The notes below the pieces were generated by a model. That model was not told where the DNA came from, did no database searches, and saw only the letters and a list, made by a program, of their open reading frames with translations. Positions 8,236 through 16,820 of a DNA stretch of 64,000 bases are shown here, in pieces. This stretch comes from Clostridium sp. OF03-18AA (GTDB lineage: Bacteria > Bacillota > Clostridia > Lachnospirales > Lachnospiraceae): the NCBI RefSeq assembly GCF_003478035.1, contig NZ_QUEP01000004.1, forward strand, positions 62,001-126,000. The letters run 5' to 3'. Each line of letters opens with the position of its first letter. Within the stretch, counting starts at the first letter, position 1. A program made the position numbers and the translations under genes.

Positions 8236-8748
8236 ATGAAAGCAGTGGAAAACTGGGTGCGTGACATCGTATTTTACATGATCTTTGTGACGATGGTCAT
8301 GAACCTTCTGCCGGATCCGAAATATGAGAAATATCTGCGGCTGTTTGCTGGCGCGGTCATGATCCTTCTGGCGTTTGGACCGGTATTACGGATCACGGGG
8401 ATGGAGACGGCGATGGCGGGGATCTTTGAAAAGATCACATTTGAGAATGATGTCCGGACGCTGAAGGAAGAGCTGGGGGCGGCAGATGAGCGCCGGATCA
8501 GGGAATTTTATGGGCGATACCGGGCCGCGGCGGAGGCGGATATCCGGTCGATGGCGGAGCATGACGGGCTGGAATGTGAGAGCGTTTCGGTCGATGTGGC
8601 GGAAGCCGGGAATATCAGCTATGTGAAGCTGGTGGTCAGGGGCAGGCAGGATCAGACCGGGGCGGGGATCGCCTCGGTGAGAAGAAAGATAGGAGCGTAT
8701 TATGGAGTGGAAGAACAGGACATTGAGGTCGATGTTAAAAGGAAATAA
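8236..8748 (+). CDS. spoIIIAF: Stage III sporulation protein AF
   Basis: 170 residues when started at the ATG at 8236, which gives the usual N-terminus (MKAVENWVRDIVFYMIFVTMVMNLLP) with two membrane segments followed by a soluble ring-building-like domain. The frame is open upstream to an ATG at 8188, which would add 16 residues atypical for the family. The gene overlaps spoIIIAG by 47 bases. Confidence 0.9.
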   Translation: MKAVENWVRDIVFYMIFVTMVMNLLPDPKYEKYLRLFAGAVMILLAFGPVLRITGMETAMAGIFEKITFENDVRTLKEELGAADERRIREFYGRYRAAAEADIRSMAEHDGLECESVSVDVAEAGNISYVKLVVRGRQDQTGAGIASVRRKIGAYYGVEEQDIEVDVKRK

Positions 8749-9331
8749 GGAGAAAGTGCTCTTTTTATTCTGTTCCGGACTGCTTTTGTTTGTGATCTCG
8801 CTTCCGGACAGCGGAAAGACGGATCCCGGGTGGAATAATCGTGCGGCGGAGGTCCTGGCCGATGTGGGGGATGAGAGTGCGGCGGATCCCAGCGCCGGTT
8901 CGGAGACGGCAGCAAAGGCGGAGAGTGTTTCCTACGAGGCGGAGCTGGAGCGGCGGATCCGGGAACTTTTAAGGAGTGTGGACGGCGTCGGGGAGGCGGA
9001 TGTGATGGTAGTCTTAAAATCCTCGGAGGAGAGAGTCTGGCATGTGGATAAGAGTAGCACCTCCTCGGTGACGGAGGAGAGCGGGGCGGATTCCGGGAGT
9101 TCCAGGATCATACGGGAGGAAGATCAGTCGGAGAGCACGGTGCTTGACGGGAAGAGCCAGTCGCCGGTGATGGAAAAGGAGGTGAAGCCGGAACTCTCAG
9201 GGATCATCATCAGCGCGGACGGGGGAGGAAGCGCGGTGATCCGGGCGGAGATCACGGAGGCCATGGAGGCGCTCCTCGGGCTTCCGGCAAACAAGATCAA
9301 GGTGATGAAGCGGGCGGCAGGGGAATCCTGA
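8702..9331 (+). CDS. spoIIIAG: Stage III sporulation protein AG
   Basis: 209-residue protein with one N-terminal membrane helix (about residues 18-36) and an extracytoplasmic domain. The domain contains the conserved SVDGVGEADVMVVLKSSEERVWHVDKS stretch of SpoIIIAG, a ring-forming component related to type III secretion rings. The serine/glutamate-rich loop at residues 120-155 matches the beta-triangle insertion region. The start overlaps the end of spoIIIAF. Confidence 0.94.
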   Translation: MEWKNRTLRSMLKGNKEKVLFLFCSGLLLFVISLPDSGKTDPGWNNRAAEVLADVGDESAADPSAGSETAAKAESVSYEAELERRIRELLRSVDGVGEADVMVVLKSSEERVWHVDKSSTSSVTEESGADSGSSRIIREEDQSESTVLDGKSQSPVMEKEVKPELSGIIISADGGGSAVIRAEITEAMEALLGLPANKIKVMKRAAGES

Positions 9332-9492
9332 GAAGAAATTCTCCGGGGCGGGATCCGGCTGTGGAACTTTCGGATGTCCGGAATGAGTGTATGGTGCCGG
9401 GAAAATAGATCGGTATTCTGCCGGGACTGCATATTTTAGGCGTGGAATCATAGAATGGAAGTATGAAAGTATGGGAAAGAAGGAGTTTTGCG

Positions 9493-10221
9493 ATGAAACG
9501 GATCTTCAGAAGGAATCAGATCATTATCACGACACTGGCAGTCATGATTGCGGCGGCGGGATACCTGAATTACTCGTCGAAGAAGGAAGTGGCGGGGGCA
9601 GAGGTGTACGAGGCGGGGATGATGGACATTTCCGATTCGGACATTCTGGCGGAGAATCAGGCGAAGAGCGGAGTGGATGATGGAAGTCTCACGGAGATCG
9701 CAAGTCTGGACGGAGACGGCGAAGAGAAGCTTCCGGATGGAAATGAGGTGGCTGCGGTGCCGGAGAGTGCGGAGGTTTCTGGATCTGAGGCTGCAGGGGA
9801 GGAGACCGCGGCAGCGGGGATCGAGAATCCGGGCGAGGCGGTGCTCACAGGCGGAACGGGGGTCTCTGAGTACATAGCGGGGGTTCAGCTTGGAAGGGAG
9901 CAGATCCGGGCGAAGAACAAGGAGACGTTGATGCAGATCATCAACAGTGACCAGATCTCGGAGGAGGAGAAGCAGACGGCGATCCAGAACCTGATCGGTC
10001 TGACGGAGGTTTCGGAGAAGGAGAATGCGGCGGAGACGCTTCTCAAGGCGAAGGGCTTTGTGGACCCGGTGGTCAGCATTACGGACGGGAAGGCGGACGT
10101 TGTTGTGAACGCGGCATCGCTCACGGACCAGGAGCGGGCGCAGATCGAGGATATCGTGAAGAGAAAGACGGAGATCGGGGCGGACGGGATCGTGATCACG
10201 CTGCTGGATGCGGAGGAGTGA
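9493..10221 (+). CDS. spoIIIAH: Stage III sporulation protein AH
   Basis: 242-residue protein with an N-terminal membrane helix (RNQIIITTLAVMIAAAGYLNY), an acidic linker (residues 30-120) and a C-terminal ring-building domain that binds forespore SpoIIQ. The C-terminal QLGREQIRAKNKETLMQII, EEKQTAIQNLIGLTEVSEKENAAETLL and GADGIVITLLDAEE segments are typical. The ATG at 9493 follows AAGGAG and is preferred over an in-frame ATG at 9463. The 161-base gap after spoIIIAG holds nothing recognisable. Last gene of the operon. Confidence 0.94.
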   Translation: MKRIFRRNQIIITTLAVMIAAAGYLNYSSKKEVAGAEVYEAGMMDISDSDILAENQAKSGVDDGSLTEIASLDGDGEEKLPDGNEVAAVPESAEVSGSEAAGEETAAAGIENPGEAVLTGGTGVSEYIAGVQLGREQIRAKNKETLMQIINSDQISEEEKQTAIQNLIGLTEVSEKENAAETLLKAKGFVDPVVSITDGKADVVVNAASLTDQERAQIEDIVKRKTEIGADGIVITLLDAEE

Positions 10222-10275
10222 TGGGAACATGGCAGAGGATGAGAAAAAGAGCTATGCAACAGGGGGAGAAAATGG

Positions 10276-10306
10276 TATAATAACAGTATCTTTGATATAC
10301 AGGAGG
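10276..10306 (+). promoter_or_regulatory. Extended -10 promoter and strong ribosome site for yqhY
   Basis: TATAAT at 10276-10281 is preceded by TGG, giving an extended -10 (TGnTATAAT). No good -35 is visible. AGGAGG at 10301-10306 serves the GTG start at 10315. This suggests the gene is transcribed apart from the sporulation operon. Confidence 0.6.
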
Positions 10307-10314
10307 TAATTATT

Positions 10315-10698
10315 GTGGCAGCGGAAACAGAGAGAAGCAGTCATAAGGTTTATGAGAAGGACAAAATCGGAGAGGTCCGGATTGCGGATGAAGTCGTGGC
10401 AATTATTGCCGGCCTGGCAGCAACTGAAGTTGACGGCGTGGACTCCATGGCGGGAAATATTACGAACGAGCTGGTTGGAAAGCTTGGAATGAAGAACCTT
10501 TCCAAAGGCGTTAAGGTGGAAGTTACGGAGGAGCATGTAAGCGTAAATATGGCTCTGAATCTGAAATATGGATATAGTATTCCGGACGTCTGCGAGAAGG
10601 TGCAGGAGAAGGTTAAGAACGCGATCGAGAACATGACGGGACTTATGGTACTTGATGTGAATATTAAGATTGCCGGAGTCAGCTTGGAAGAAAAGTAA
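10315..10698 (+). CDS. yqhY: Asp23/Gls24 family envelope stress response protein (YqhY)
   Basis: 127-residue Asp23/Gls24-domain protein, GTG start with AGGAGG nine bases upstream. Diagnostic parts are IGEVRIADEVVAIIAGLAATEVDGVDSM, KGVKVEVTEEHVSVNMALNLKYGYSIPDVCEKVQEKVKNAIENMTGL and the VLDVNIKIAGV end. In B. subtilis yqhY lies between accBC and nusB and is linked to control of fatty-acid synthesis. Here accB and accC are absent and the gene directly follows spoIIIAH. Confidence 0.92.
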   Translation: MAAETERSSHKVYEKDKIGEVRIADEVVAIIAGLAATEVDGVDSMAGNITNELVGKLGMKNLSKGVKVEVTEEHVSVNMALNLKYGYSIPDVCEKVQEKVKNAIENMTGLMVLDVNIKIAGVSLEEK

Positions 10699-10714
10699 AG
10701 ATTGTGACTGCGTG

Positions 10715-10755
10715 AGGGCAGGATTCCCGGGAGACTGGGGATCTTGCCCTTTTTG
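10715..10755. terminator. Bidirectional terminator between yqhY and lipoprotein gene
   Basis: AGGGCAGGATTCCC (10715-10728) pairs with GGGGATCTTGCCCT (10737-10750) and is followed by TTTTT on the plus strand. It can also serve the convergent lipoprotein gene. Confidence 0.75.
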
Positions 10756-10761
10756 GCAAAC

Positions 10762-11697
10762 TCATTCTATTTCGATGGTGTAGTTATAGCTGTAGGTATG
10801 GACGTAAAGCATATGATCTTGATACACGAGGAGATCAGGCTGTTTTTTTAGTTTCAGGCTGGAGAGGATTTCGCCGGTGTGAAGATCAAGCTGATAGAGG
10901 TAGTCGTCCTCGGAGGTGAAGCCGTATCCGCAGATGATCACATTGTCTTTTATGATAAAGTTCATGGAGTTATAAGTCTGGTCAGCGCTTCGCCAGAGGA
11001 GTTTATTATCTTCCAGATCATAGGCGAACATGAAACAGGTATCCGGCTGGGCATAGCCGTTTGTCACGCTGGCTCCATAGAAGATTCCGTCCCTTAGACA
11101 GGCGTTATTTCCGTTGATGTACCATTTGTCGGTGGGATAGGTTAAGACATACAGGCAGTTTCCGGTACCGTTCTCAAAAATATAAAGTTCTTCGCCGGAC
11201 CAGAGGTACTGGTAGTTGTCATCATAAAAGTTGTTCCAGTCGGTGCCGATCATGGGGAGGGATAATCCTTTACTGTCGTACCATTCGTTTGCAAAATCGA
11301 TACCGTTTTCTTCTTCAGATACGATCTTTAAATCAAAAGGAGCGGTGGCATCACCGGTGGGATGTGTTTCCCTGGCTGTGGACAGGTCGATGGTAATGTA
11401 TTTGGTCTCAGGAGCCGTATTTTCGGTGTCAGTATTGGCAGCAGGGCTGGTTTCTGTTTTCATATCGGTTTCAGAGCTTTCTTCTGCCACTGTTTTCGTG
11501 TCAGATTCAGAGGTGCTTTCTGCCGTTGTTTCTGTAGCATTTTTAGAACTGGATTCCGTCTCTCCTTTTAATTCGATTTCAGAAGTTTGTATCGCTGTTT
11601 CTGTGGGAGTATCTGTTGAAATCGTGTTTTTCTCAGCGCCGCATCCTGATAATAGCATGCACAGGATGATGAACGGCATACATTTTACTTTGTCCAT
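10762..11697 (-). CDS. Predicted lipoprotein of unknown function
   Basis: 311-residue exported protein. The N-terminus MDKVKCMPFIILCMLLSGC carries a type II signal peptide with lipobox LSGC, so the mature protein is lipid-anchored at Cys19. Residues 25-100 are a low-complexity Ser/Thr/Glu linker. The rest (from about 105) has short repeated Trp/Tyr-rich strands such as GEELYIFENGTGNCLYVLT, CFMFAYDLEDNKLLWRS and DYLYQLDLHTGEIL. These resemble blades of a PQQ-like beta-propeller. No enzyme motif is seen. It stands alone on the reverse strand inside the otherwise conserved spoIIIA-yqhY-nusB block, so it is probably an insertion. Confidence 0.8.
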   Translation of the reverse strand: MDKVKCMPFIILCMLLSGCGAEKNTISTDTPTETAIQTSEIELKGETESSSKNATETTAESTSESDTKTVAEESSETDMKTETSPAANTDTENTAPETKYITIDLSTARETHPTGDATAPFDLKIVSEEENGIDFANEWYDSKGLSLPMIGTDWNNFYDDNYQYLWSGEELYIFENGTGNCLYVLTYPTDKWYINGNNACLRDGIFYGASVTNGYAQPDTCFMFAYDLEDNKLLWRSADQTYNSMNFIIKDNVIICGYGFTSEDDYLYQLDLHTGEILSSLKLKKQPDLLVYQDHMLYVHTYSYNYTIEIE

Positions 11698-11797
11698 TGT
11701 ATTATTTTCCTTTCTGAGGGGAATTTGGAATTCTGAAGGGATCAGAAAGAGTATACCATATTATAAGGATAAAAAAAACATCTCTCACATAAGGACT

Positions 11798-11825
11798 TGT
11801 GAAAGTATACATTTTCATGTATAAT
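11798..11825 (+). promoter_or_regulatory. Candidate promoter for the nusB-argR block
   Basis: TTGTGA at 11798-11803 and TATAAT at 11820-11825 are 16 bases apart, 170 bases before the nusB start. The 296-base gap between the divergent lipoprotein and nusB genes must also carry the reverse promoter. No other gene is seen there. Confidence 0.55.
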
Positions 11826-11993
11826 CCTAAATTAGGAGTACTCTGTTCTGCGCTCACATCTGCAGAAGCTGCAAAAGGCAGTTTTTCGGGATACATGGCG
11901 GCACAAAAGAGCAGTTCAGAAAGAATGACAATCAGAGCAGCACGGACTGTCGGAAAAGACCGTCGGTCCGTTCAGATAAACGGAGGTAGAAAA

Positions 11994-12449
11994 GTGACCA
12001 GAAGGGAAGCCAGAGAACATTGTTTTAAAATGCTGTTCTGCCAGGATTTTTACCCGGCAGAGGAGAAGGAAGAGCAGTTAGAGAGATATTTTGAAGCGCC
12101 GAAGGAGGATGTGACCGGCGAAGACGGAAAAGATGAGATCCTTCATGATCCGTTTGAGAAAGAAGAGGATCGCGCATACCTCGAAAAACGCGTCGAGAAG
12201 ATCATGGAGCTGATCCCGGAGATCGATGAGAAGATCAACGAGATCGCGGAAGGCTGGAGAACAAGACGTATGGGTAAAGTCGAGCTTACGATCTTACGTC
12301 TTGCTGTGTTTGAGATGAAATATGACGAGGAGATCCCGGAGAAGGTTGCCATCAACGAAGCAGTTGAACTCGCAAAGAAATTCGGCGGAGATGAAGCTCC
12401 GGCGTTTGTAAACGGTATCCTTGCAAAACTGATCCAGAAAGGCAATTAA
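11994..12449 (+). CDS. nusB: Transcription antitermination factor NusB
   Basis: 151-residue all-helical RNA-binding protein that with NusE binds boxA in rRNA leaders to prevent early termination. The N-terminus VTRREAREHCFKMLFCQDFY and the C-terminal RMGKVELTILRLAVFEMKY, PEKVAINEAVELAKKFGGDEAPAFVNGIL are characteristic. The GTG at 11994 with GGAGGT at 11982-11987 is the proper start. The frame is open upstream to 11799, but that part does not resemble NusB. It is separated by three bases from xseA. Confidence 0.96.
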   Translation: MTRREAREHCFKMLFCQDFYPAEEKEEQLERYFEAPKEDVTGEDGKDEILHDPFEKEEDRAYLEKRVEKIMELIPEIDEKINEIAEGWRTRRMGKVELTILRLAVFEMKYDEEIPEKVAINEAVELAKKFGGDEAPAFVNGILAKLIQKGN

Positions 12450-12452
12450 ACG

Positions 12453-13754
12453 ATGGCAGGTGTTTACTCTGTTACACAGGTAAATTCATACATCAAAAAT
12501 ATGTTTGCACAGGACTTCCTTCTTCGCCGCCTGTCGGTGAAGGGGGAAGTTTCCAACTGTAAGTATCACAGTTCCGGACATATCTATTTCACGCTGAAAG
12601 ACGGAGGCGGAACACTTCAGGCTGTCATGTTCGCAAGCCAGCGACGCGGTCTCAACTTCAAGTTAGCCGAGGGACAGCAGGTTGTCGTAAAAGGAACCGT
12701 GGATGTCTACGAGCGTGACGGAAAATACCAGCTCTACGCGTCAGAAATCGAACTTTCCGGGCGCGGGGACCTGTATCTGAGATTTGAAAAACTCTTAAAA
12801 GAGCTGGAAGAGATGGGAATGTTCGACCCGCAGTATAAGCGGCCGATCCCGCGGTTTGCGAAGACGGTCGGGATCGTGACGGCTCCGACGGGGGCGGCGA
12901 TCCGTGATATCATGAACATCGCGCACCGGAGAAATCCGTATGTCCAGCTGATCTTATACCCGGCTCTGGTTCAGGGAGACGGGGCGAAGGACAGTATCGT
13001 GAAGGGGATCCGGACGCTCGATGCGATGGGACTGGACGTCCTGATCGTCGGGCGCGGCGGCGGTTCGATCGAGGATCTGTGGGCGTTTAACGAGGAGGAG
13101 GTCGCGAGAGCGATCTTTGCGTGCAATACGCCTGTGATCTCGGCGGTCGGTCACGAGACGGATGTGACGATCGCGGACTATGCGGCGGATCTTCGGGCGC
13201 CGACACCATCGGCGGCGGCTGAGCTTGCGGTGTTTGACTATTTCCAGTTCCAGATGGATCTGAACGTGAGAAAGCAGCGTCTGATGAAGGAGATGGCGAC
13301 ATGTCTGGACCGGACGAAGAACAGGCTGAGGCAGGATATGCTGACGCTTCGGTTTTATGATCCGAAGAGCCAGTTAAATGAGAAGAAAAAGCGGTTGGCA
13401 GATGCGGAGGATACATTGCTCCGGCTGATCGCGCAGAGGCAGCAGGAGGCAAGAAGAGATCTTCAGAATGCTGAGACGCTGCTTCAGAGAGAGATGAAGG
13501 ACCGACTTGCCGCGGACAAGAGAAATCTTGCGGTGAAGAGTGCCAGACTCTGGGGACTTTCCCCGTTAAAGAAGATCAGCGATGGTTTTGGATTTATCAC
13601 GGACGGAGACGGAAAGCGTCTGGAGACCGTGGAACAGGCAGTACCTGGAAGCCGGATCACAGTCCGTGTGAAAGACGGACGGATCGGAGCGACCGTGAAC
13701 AACGTGGAAAACTATGACATCAGGACATCAGGACAGGAAAAACTGTCGCAGTGA
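12453..13754 (+). CDS. xseA: Exodeoxyribonuclease VII large subunit
   Basis: 433-residue catalytic subunit of exonuclease VII, which degrades single-stranded DNA. An N-terminal OB-fold (YSVTQVNSYIKNMF, LRRLSVKGEVSNCKYHSSGHIYFTLKD) is followed by the catalytic domain with PRFAKTVGIVTAPTGAAIRDI, LIVGRGGGSIEDLWAFNEEEVARAI and ISAVGHETDVTIADYAADLRAPTPSAAAEL. A long coiled-coil region then binds XseB. Adjacent xseB supports the call. Confidence 0.98.
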   Translation: MAGVYSVTQVNSYIKNMFAQDFLLRRLSVKGEVSNCKYHSSGHIYFTLKDGGGTLQAVMFASQRRGLNFKLAEGQQVVVKGTVDVYERDGKYQLYASEIELSGRGDLYLRFEKLLKELEEMGMFDPQYKRPIPRFAKTVGIVTAPTGAAIRDIMNIAHRRNPYVQLILYPALVQGDGAKDSIVKGIRTLDAMGLDVLIVGRGGGSIEDLWAFNEEEVARAIFACNTPVISAVGHETDVTIADYAADLRAPTPSAAAELAVFDYFQFQMDLNVRKQRLMKEMATCLDRTKNRLRQDMLTLRFYDPKSQLNEKKKRLADAEDTLLRLIAQRQQEARRDLQNAETLLQREMKDRLAADKRNLAVKSARLWGLSPLKKISDGFGFITDGDGKRLETVEQAVPGSRITVRVKDGRIGATVNNVENYDIRTSGQEKLSQ

Positions 13755-13763
13755 GGAAAGACT

Positions 13764-13997
13764 ATGGATGACGAGACAAGAAAAAAGATGAATGTAGAGG
13801 AGACGTTTGCGGCGATCGATAAGATCATCGGAAGGCTGGAAAAGGGAGACGGATCCCTGGAAGAAGCTTTTGCGGACTATGAAGAAGGTATGAAGCTCGT
13901 AAAGAGCTGCAATGAAAAGATCGAAATGATCGAGAAGAGGATCCTTGTTTTGAGCGGAGATCAGGCGGAGGGAACGAAAGATGACGGACAGTTTTAA
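13764..13997 (+). CDS. xseB: Exodeoxyribonuclease VII small subunit
   Basis: 77-residue helical protein, normal for XseB. The signature GSLEEAFADYEEGMKLVKSCNEKI is present. It starts nine bases after xseA and its end overlaps ispA by 17 bases, indicating a tightly packed operon. Confidence 0.96.
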   Translation: MDDETRKKMNVEETFAAIDKIIGRLEKGDGSLEEAFADYEEGMKLVKSCNEKIEMIEKRILVLSGDQAEGTKDDGQF

Positions 13998-14874
13998 GGA
14001 AAAGTTCAGACAGGCGGTCGCAGAGACCGAGACAGTCGTATATTCTTATCTTCCGGAGGAGACCGGGCACCAGAAGACGATCTTTGAGGCGATGAATTAC
14101 AGCGTGAAGGCGGGCGGAAAGCGTTTGAGACCGCTGCTGATGCGGGAAGTATACCGTTTATTCGGCGGGAACGGACCGGAGATCGGGCCGTTCATGGCGG
14201 CGATGGAGATGATCCACACGTCCTCACTGATCCACGATGATCTTCCGTGTATGGACAATGACGAGTACCGCCGCGGAAAGCTGACGACCTGGAAAGCGTA
14301 CGGATATGATATGGCGGTCCTCGCGGGCGATGCACTGATGATCTACGCGTTTGAGGTGGCTTCAAAGGCATTCACGATGGGAGCGGACCCTGCGAAGGTC
14401 GGACGTGCGATCGGGATCCTTGCGGAGAAGACCGGGATCTACGGTATGATCGGTGGACAGACCGTAGATGTGGAGCTGACCGGAAAGGCGGTCCCGAGGG
14501 AGAAACTTGATTTTATCTACCGCTTAAAGACAGGAGCTCTTTTAGAGGCCTCCATGATGATCGGCGCAGTCCTTGCCGGTGCATCCGATGAGGAGATCCG
14601 GGAAGTCGAGACAATGGCGTCCGAGGTTGGACTTGCATTCCAGATCCAGGATGACATCCTCGATGTGACGAGCACCCAGGAAGAGCTTGGAAAGCCTGTT
14701 TTAAGCGATGAGAAGAATCAGAAGACCACATATGTGACGCTGGAAGGTCTTGAGAAGGCAAAACAGGATGTCAAAGAGATTTCCGACCGGGCAGCGGGAA
14801 GACTTGCCGGTCTGCCGGGAAAGAATGAATTTCTGTATGACATTATTGAAATGCTCGTAAACAGGAAAAACTAA
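13981..14874 (+). CDS. ispA: Geranyl/farnesyl diphosphate synthase
   Basis: 297-residue trans-prenyl transferase that condenses IPP with DMAPP/GPP to make C10-C15 isoprenoid precursors. The first aspartate-rich motif is DDLPCMDND, following MIHTSSLIHD. The second is QIQDDILDV. KAGGKRLRP near residue 42 binds the diphosphate. Two small residues occur between the Asp pairs (DDLPCMD), as expected for short-chain bacterial FPP synthases. It lies immediately before dxs, another isoprenoid gene. Confidence 0.96.
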   Translation: MTDSFKEKFRQAVAETETVVYSYLPEETGHQKTIFEAMNYSVKAGGKRLRPLLMREVYRLFGGNGPEIGPFMAAMEMIHTSSLIHDDLPCMDNDEYRRGKLTTWKAYGYDMAVLAGDALMIYAFEVASKAFTMGADPAKVGRAIGILAEKTGIYGMIGGQTVDVELTGKAVPREKLDFIYRLKTGALLEASMMIGAVLAGASDEEIREVETMASEVGLAFQIQDDILDVTSTQEELGKPVLSDEKNQKTTYVTLEGLEKAKQDVKEISDRAAGRLAGLPGKNEFLYDIIEMLVNRKN

Positions 14875-14908
14875 GGAAGAAAAATATGTAAGGGAGTAGT
14901 CTGGAAAC

Positions 14909-16777
14909 ATGCTGCTTGATCATATAAAACAGTCTTCGGACATCAAAAAACTGAAAGAAGACCAGTATCCGGAGCTCGCGAGAGAGATCCGCCAGTTCCT
15001 GATCGAAAAGATAAGTAAGACCGGAGGTCATCTCGCCTCAAACCTTGGCGTTGTGGAGCTTACGATGGCGCTGCATCTGGCATTCGATCTGCCGAAGGAC
15101 AAGATCGTCTGGGATGTGGGACATCAGGCTTACACGCACAAGCTTTTAAGCGGAAGAAAGGCCGGATTCGACGATCTGCGCCAGTTCGGCGGGATGAGCG
15201 GGTTCCCGAAGCGAAAAGAGAGCCCGTACGATGCGTTCGACACGGGACACAGTTCCACTTCGATTTCCGCAGGGCTTGGGATCGCCCAGGCACGGGAGAT
15301 CACGGGCGAAGAATATTCGGTGATCTCTGTGATCGGAGACGGCGCGCTGACCGGCGGAATGGCCTACGAGGCATTAAATAATGCTGCTCAGATCAAAAAG
15401 AACTTTATCATCGTGCTGAACGACAACGCGATGTCGATCTCTAAGAACGTCGGCGGTATGTCACGGTATCTGAGCAGTGTCCGCACGAAGGAAGGTTATG
15501 CGGAGCTGAAACTCAAGGTGGAACGGGGACTTTCCTCGATCCCGGTGATCGGAAAGCCGATGGCATATGGGCTTTACCAGTTAAAGAACGGGATCAAGCA
15601 GTTTCTCGTCCCGGGAATGCTGTTTGAGGATATGGGGATCACCTACCTTGGACCTGTTGACGGACATGATGTGAAAGCGATGATCCGCGTGTTTAAGGAA
15701 GCAAAGCGGGTCCAGCATGCAGTCCTGGTCCATGTGATCACGAAAAAGGGAAAAGGTTACAAGCCGGCGGAGGAAAATCCGGCGAGATTCCACGGTGTGG
15801 AGCCGTTCGATATCAAGACCGGAAAGCCGCTTAAGAAAAAAGAATTCCCGAGTTATACCGATATCTTTTCTGAGAAGATCTGTGAACTTGCGAAGAAGAA
15901 CGAGAAGCTCGTTGCGCTGACGGCGGCAATGCCGGACGGAACGGGACTCACGAAGTTTTCGAAGGAATTCCCGAAGCGGTTCTTTGACGTGGGGATCGCG
16001 GAGGCACATGAGGTGACGTCCGCGGCTGGTATGGCGTCGGCCGGGCTGAAACCGGTTGTCGCTGTGTATTCCTCGTTTTTACAGCGCGGTTATGATCAGG
16101 TGCTCCATGACGTCTGTATCCAGAACCTTCCGGTCTTATTCGCGATCGACCGGGCCGGTCTTGTGGGAAGCGACGGGGAGACCCACCAGGGAATCTTTGA
16201 TATCTCGTTTCTGAGTCTTGTTCCGGGGATGAACATCATGGCGCCGAAGAATCTCTGGGAGCTTCAGGACATGCTGGAGTTCGGCGTGAAGTTCAACGCA
16301 CCGCTCGCGATCCGCTATCCGAGAGGTCAGGCGTACCGCGGACTGGAGGAGTTCCGGGCGCCGATCGAGTACGGAAAGGCGGAGATGCTCTATGAGGAGT
16401 CTGACATTGCTCTTTTTGCTCTCGGAAGCATGGTGAGCACCGGAGAGCATGTCCGGGAAAAACTGAAGGCAAAAGGACATGCATGTACCCTGGTAAATGC
16501 GCGGTTTGTGAAGCCGCTCGACACCGATATGATCGATCATCTGTGCAAAGATCATAAGCTCATCGTCACGATGGAGGAAAATGTGCTCCGCGGCGGCATG
16601 GGCATGTATGTCACAAAGTATATTCATGAATTTTATCCGGAGATCCGGGTGATCCAGATCGCACTTCCGGATGCATATGTGGAACACGGAAATGTGTCCG
16701 TCCTTCGGGAAATGCTGGGGATCGACAGCGATTCGGTCCTGAAGCGGATCGAGAAGGAACTGGATTCCTGGAAATAA
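14909..16777 (+). CDS. dxs: 1-deoxy-D-xylulose-5-phosphate synthase
   Basis: 622-residue thiamine-diphosphate enzyme, first step of the MEP isoprenoid pathway, joining pyruvate and glyceraldehyde-3-phosphate. Visible features are GHQAYTHKLLSGR, the ThDP motif GDGALTGGMAYEALNNA through NDNAMSISKNVGG, and the transketolase central part VGIAEAHEVTSAAGMA with DRAGLVGSDGETHQG. Length is normal. The ATG at 14909 follows a weak GGGAG site at 14893-14897. Confidence 0.98.
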   Translation: MLLDHIKQSSDIKKLKEDQYPELAREIRQFLIEKISKTGGHLASNLGVVELTMALHLAFDLPKDKIVWDVGHQAYTHKLLSGRKAGFDDLRQFGGMSGFPKRKESPYDAFDTGHSSTSISAGLGIAQAREITGEEYSVISVIGDGALTGGMAYEALNNAAQIKKNFIIVLNDNAMSISKNVGGMSRYLSSVRTKEGYAELKLKVERGLSSIPVIGKPMAYGLYQLKNGIKQFLVPGMLFEDMGITYLGPVDGHDVKAMIRVFKEAKRVQHAVLVHVITKKGKGYKPAEENPARFHGVEPFDIKTGKPLKKKEFPSYTDIFSEKICELAKKNEKLVALTAAMPDGTGLTKFSKEFPKRFFDVGIAEAHEVTSAAGMASAGLKPVVAVYSSFLQRGYDQVLHDVCIQNLPVLFAIDRAGLVGSDGETHQGIFDISFLSLVPGMNIMAPKNLWELQDMLEFGVKFNAPLAIRYPRGQAYRGLEEFRAPIEYGKAEMLYEESDIALFALGSMVSTGEHVREKLKAKGHACTLVNARFVKPLDTDMIDHLCKDHKLIVTMEENVLRGGMGMYVTKYIHEFYPEIRVIQIALPDAYVEHGNVSVLREMLGIDSDSVLKRIEKELDSWK

Positions 16778-16820
16778 AGACAGTCTGGGAGGCGAAGATC
16801 CCGGGAAGGAGAAAAAGCCC

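Noticed and set aside
10228..10308. 26-codon frame between spoIIIAH and yqhY
   Set aside because: It ends within the yqhY ribosome site and overlaps the -10 promoter element. No family resemblance and no ribosome site of its own.
11799..11993. 65-residue N-terminal extension of NusB
   Set aside because: Not similar to NusB. The GTG at 11994 with GGAGGT matches the family start.
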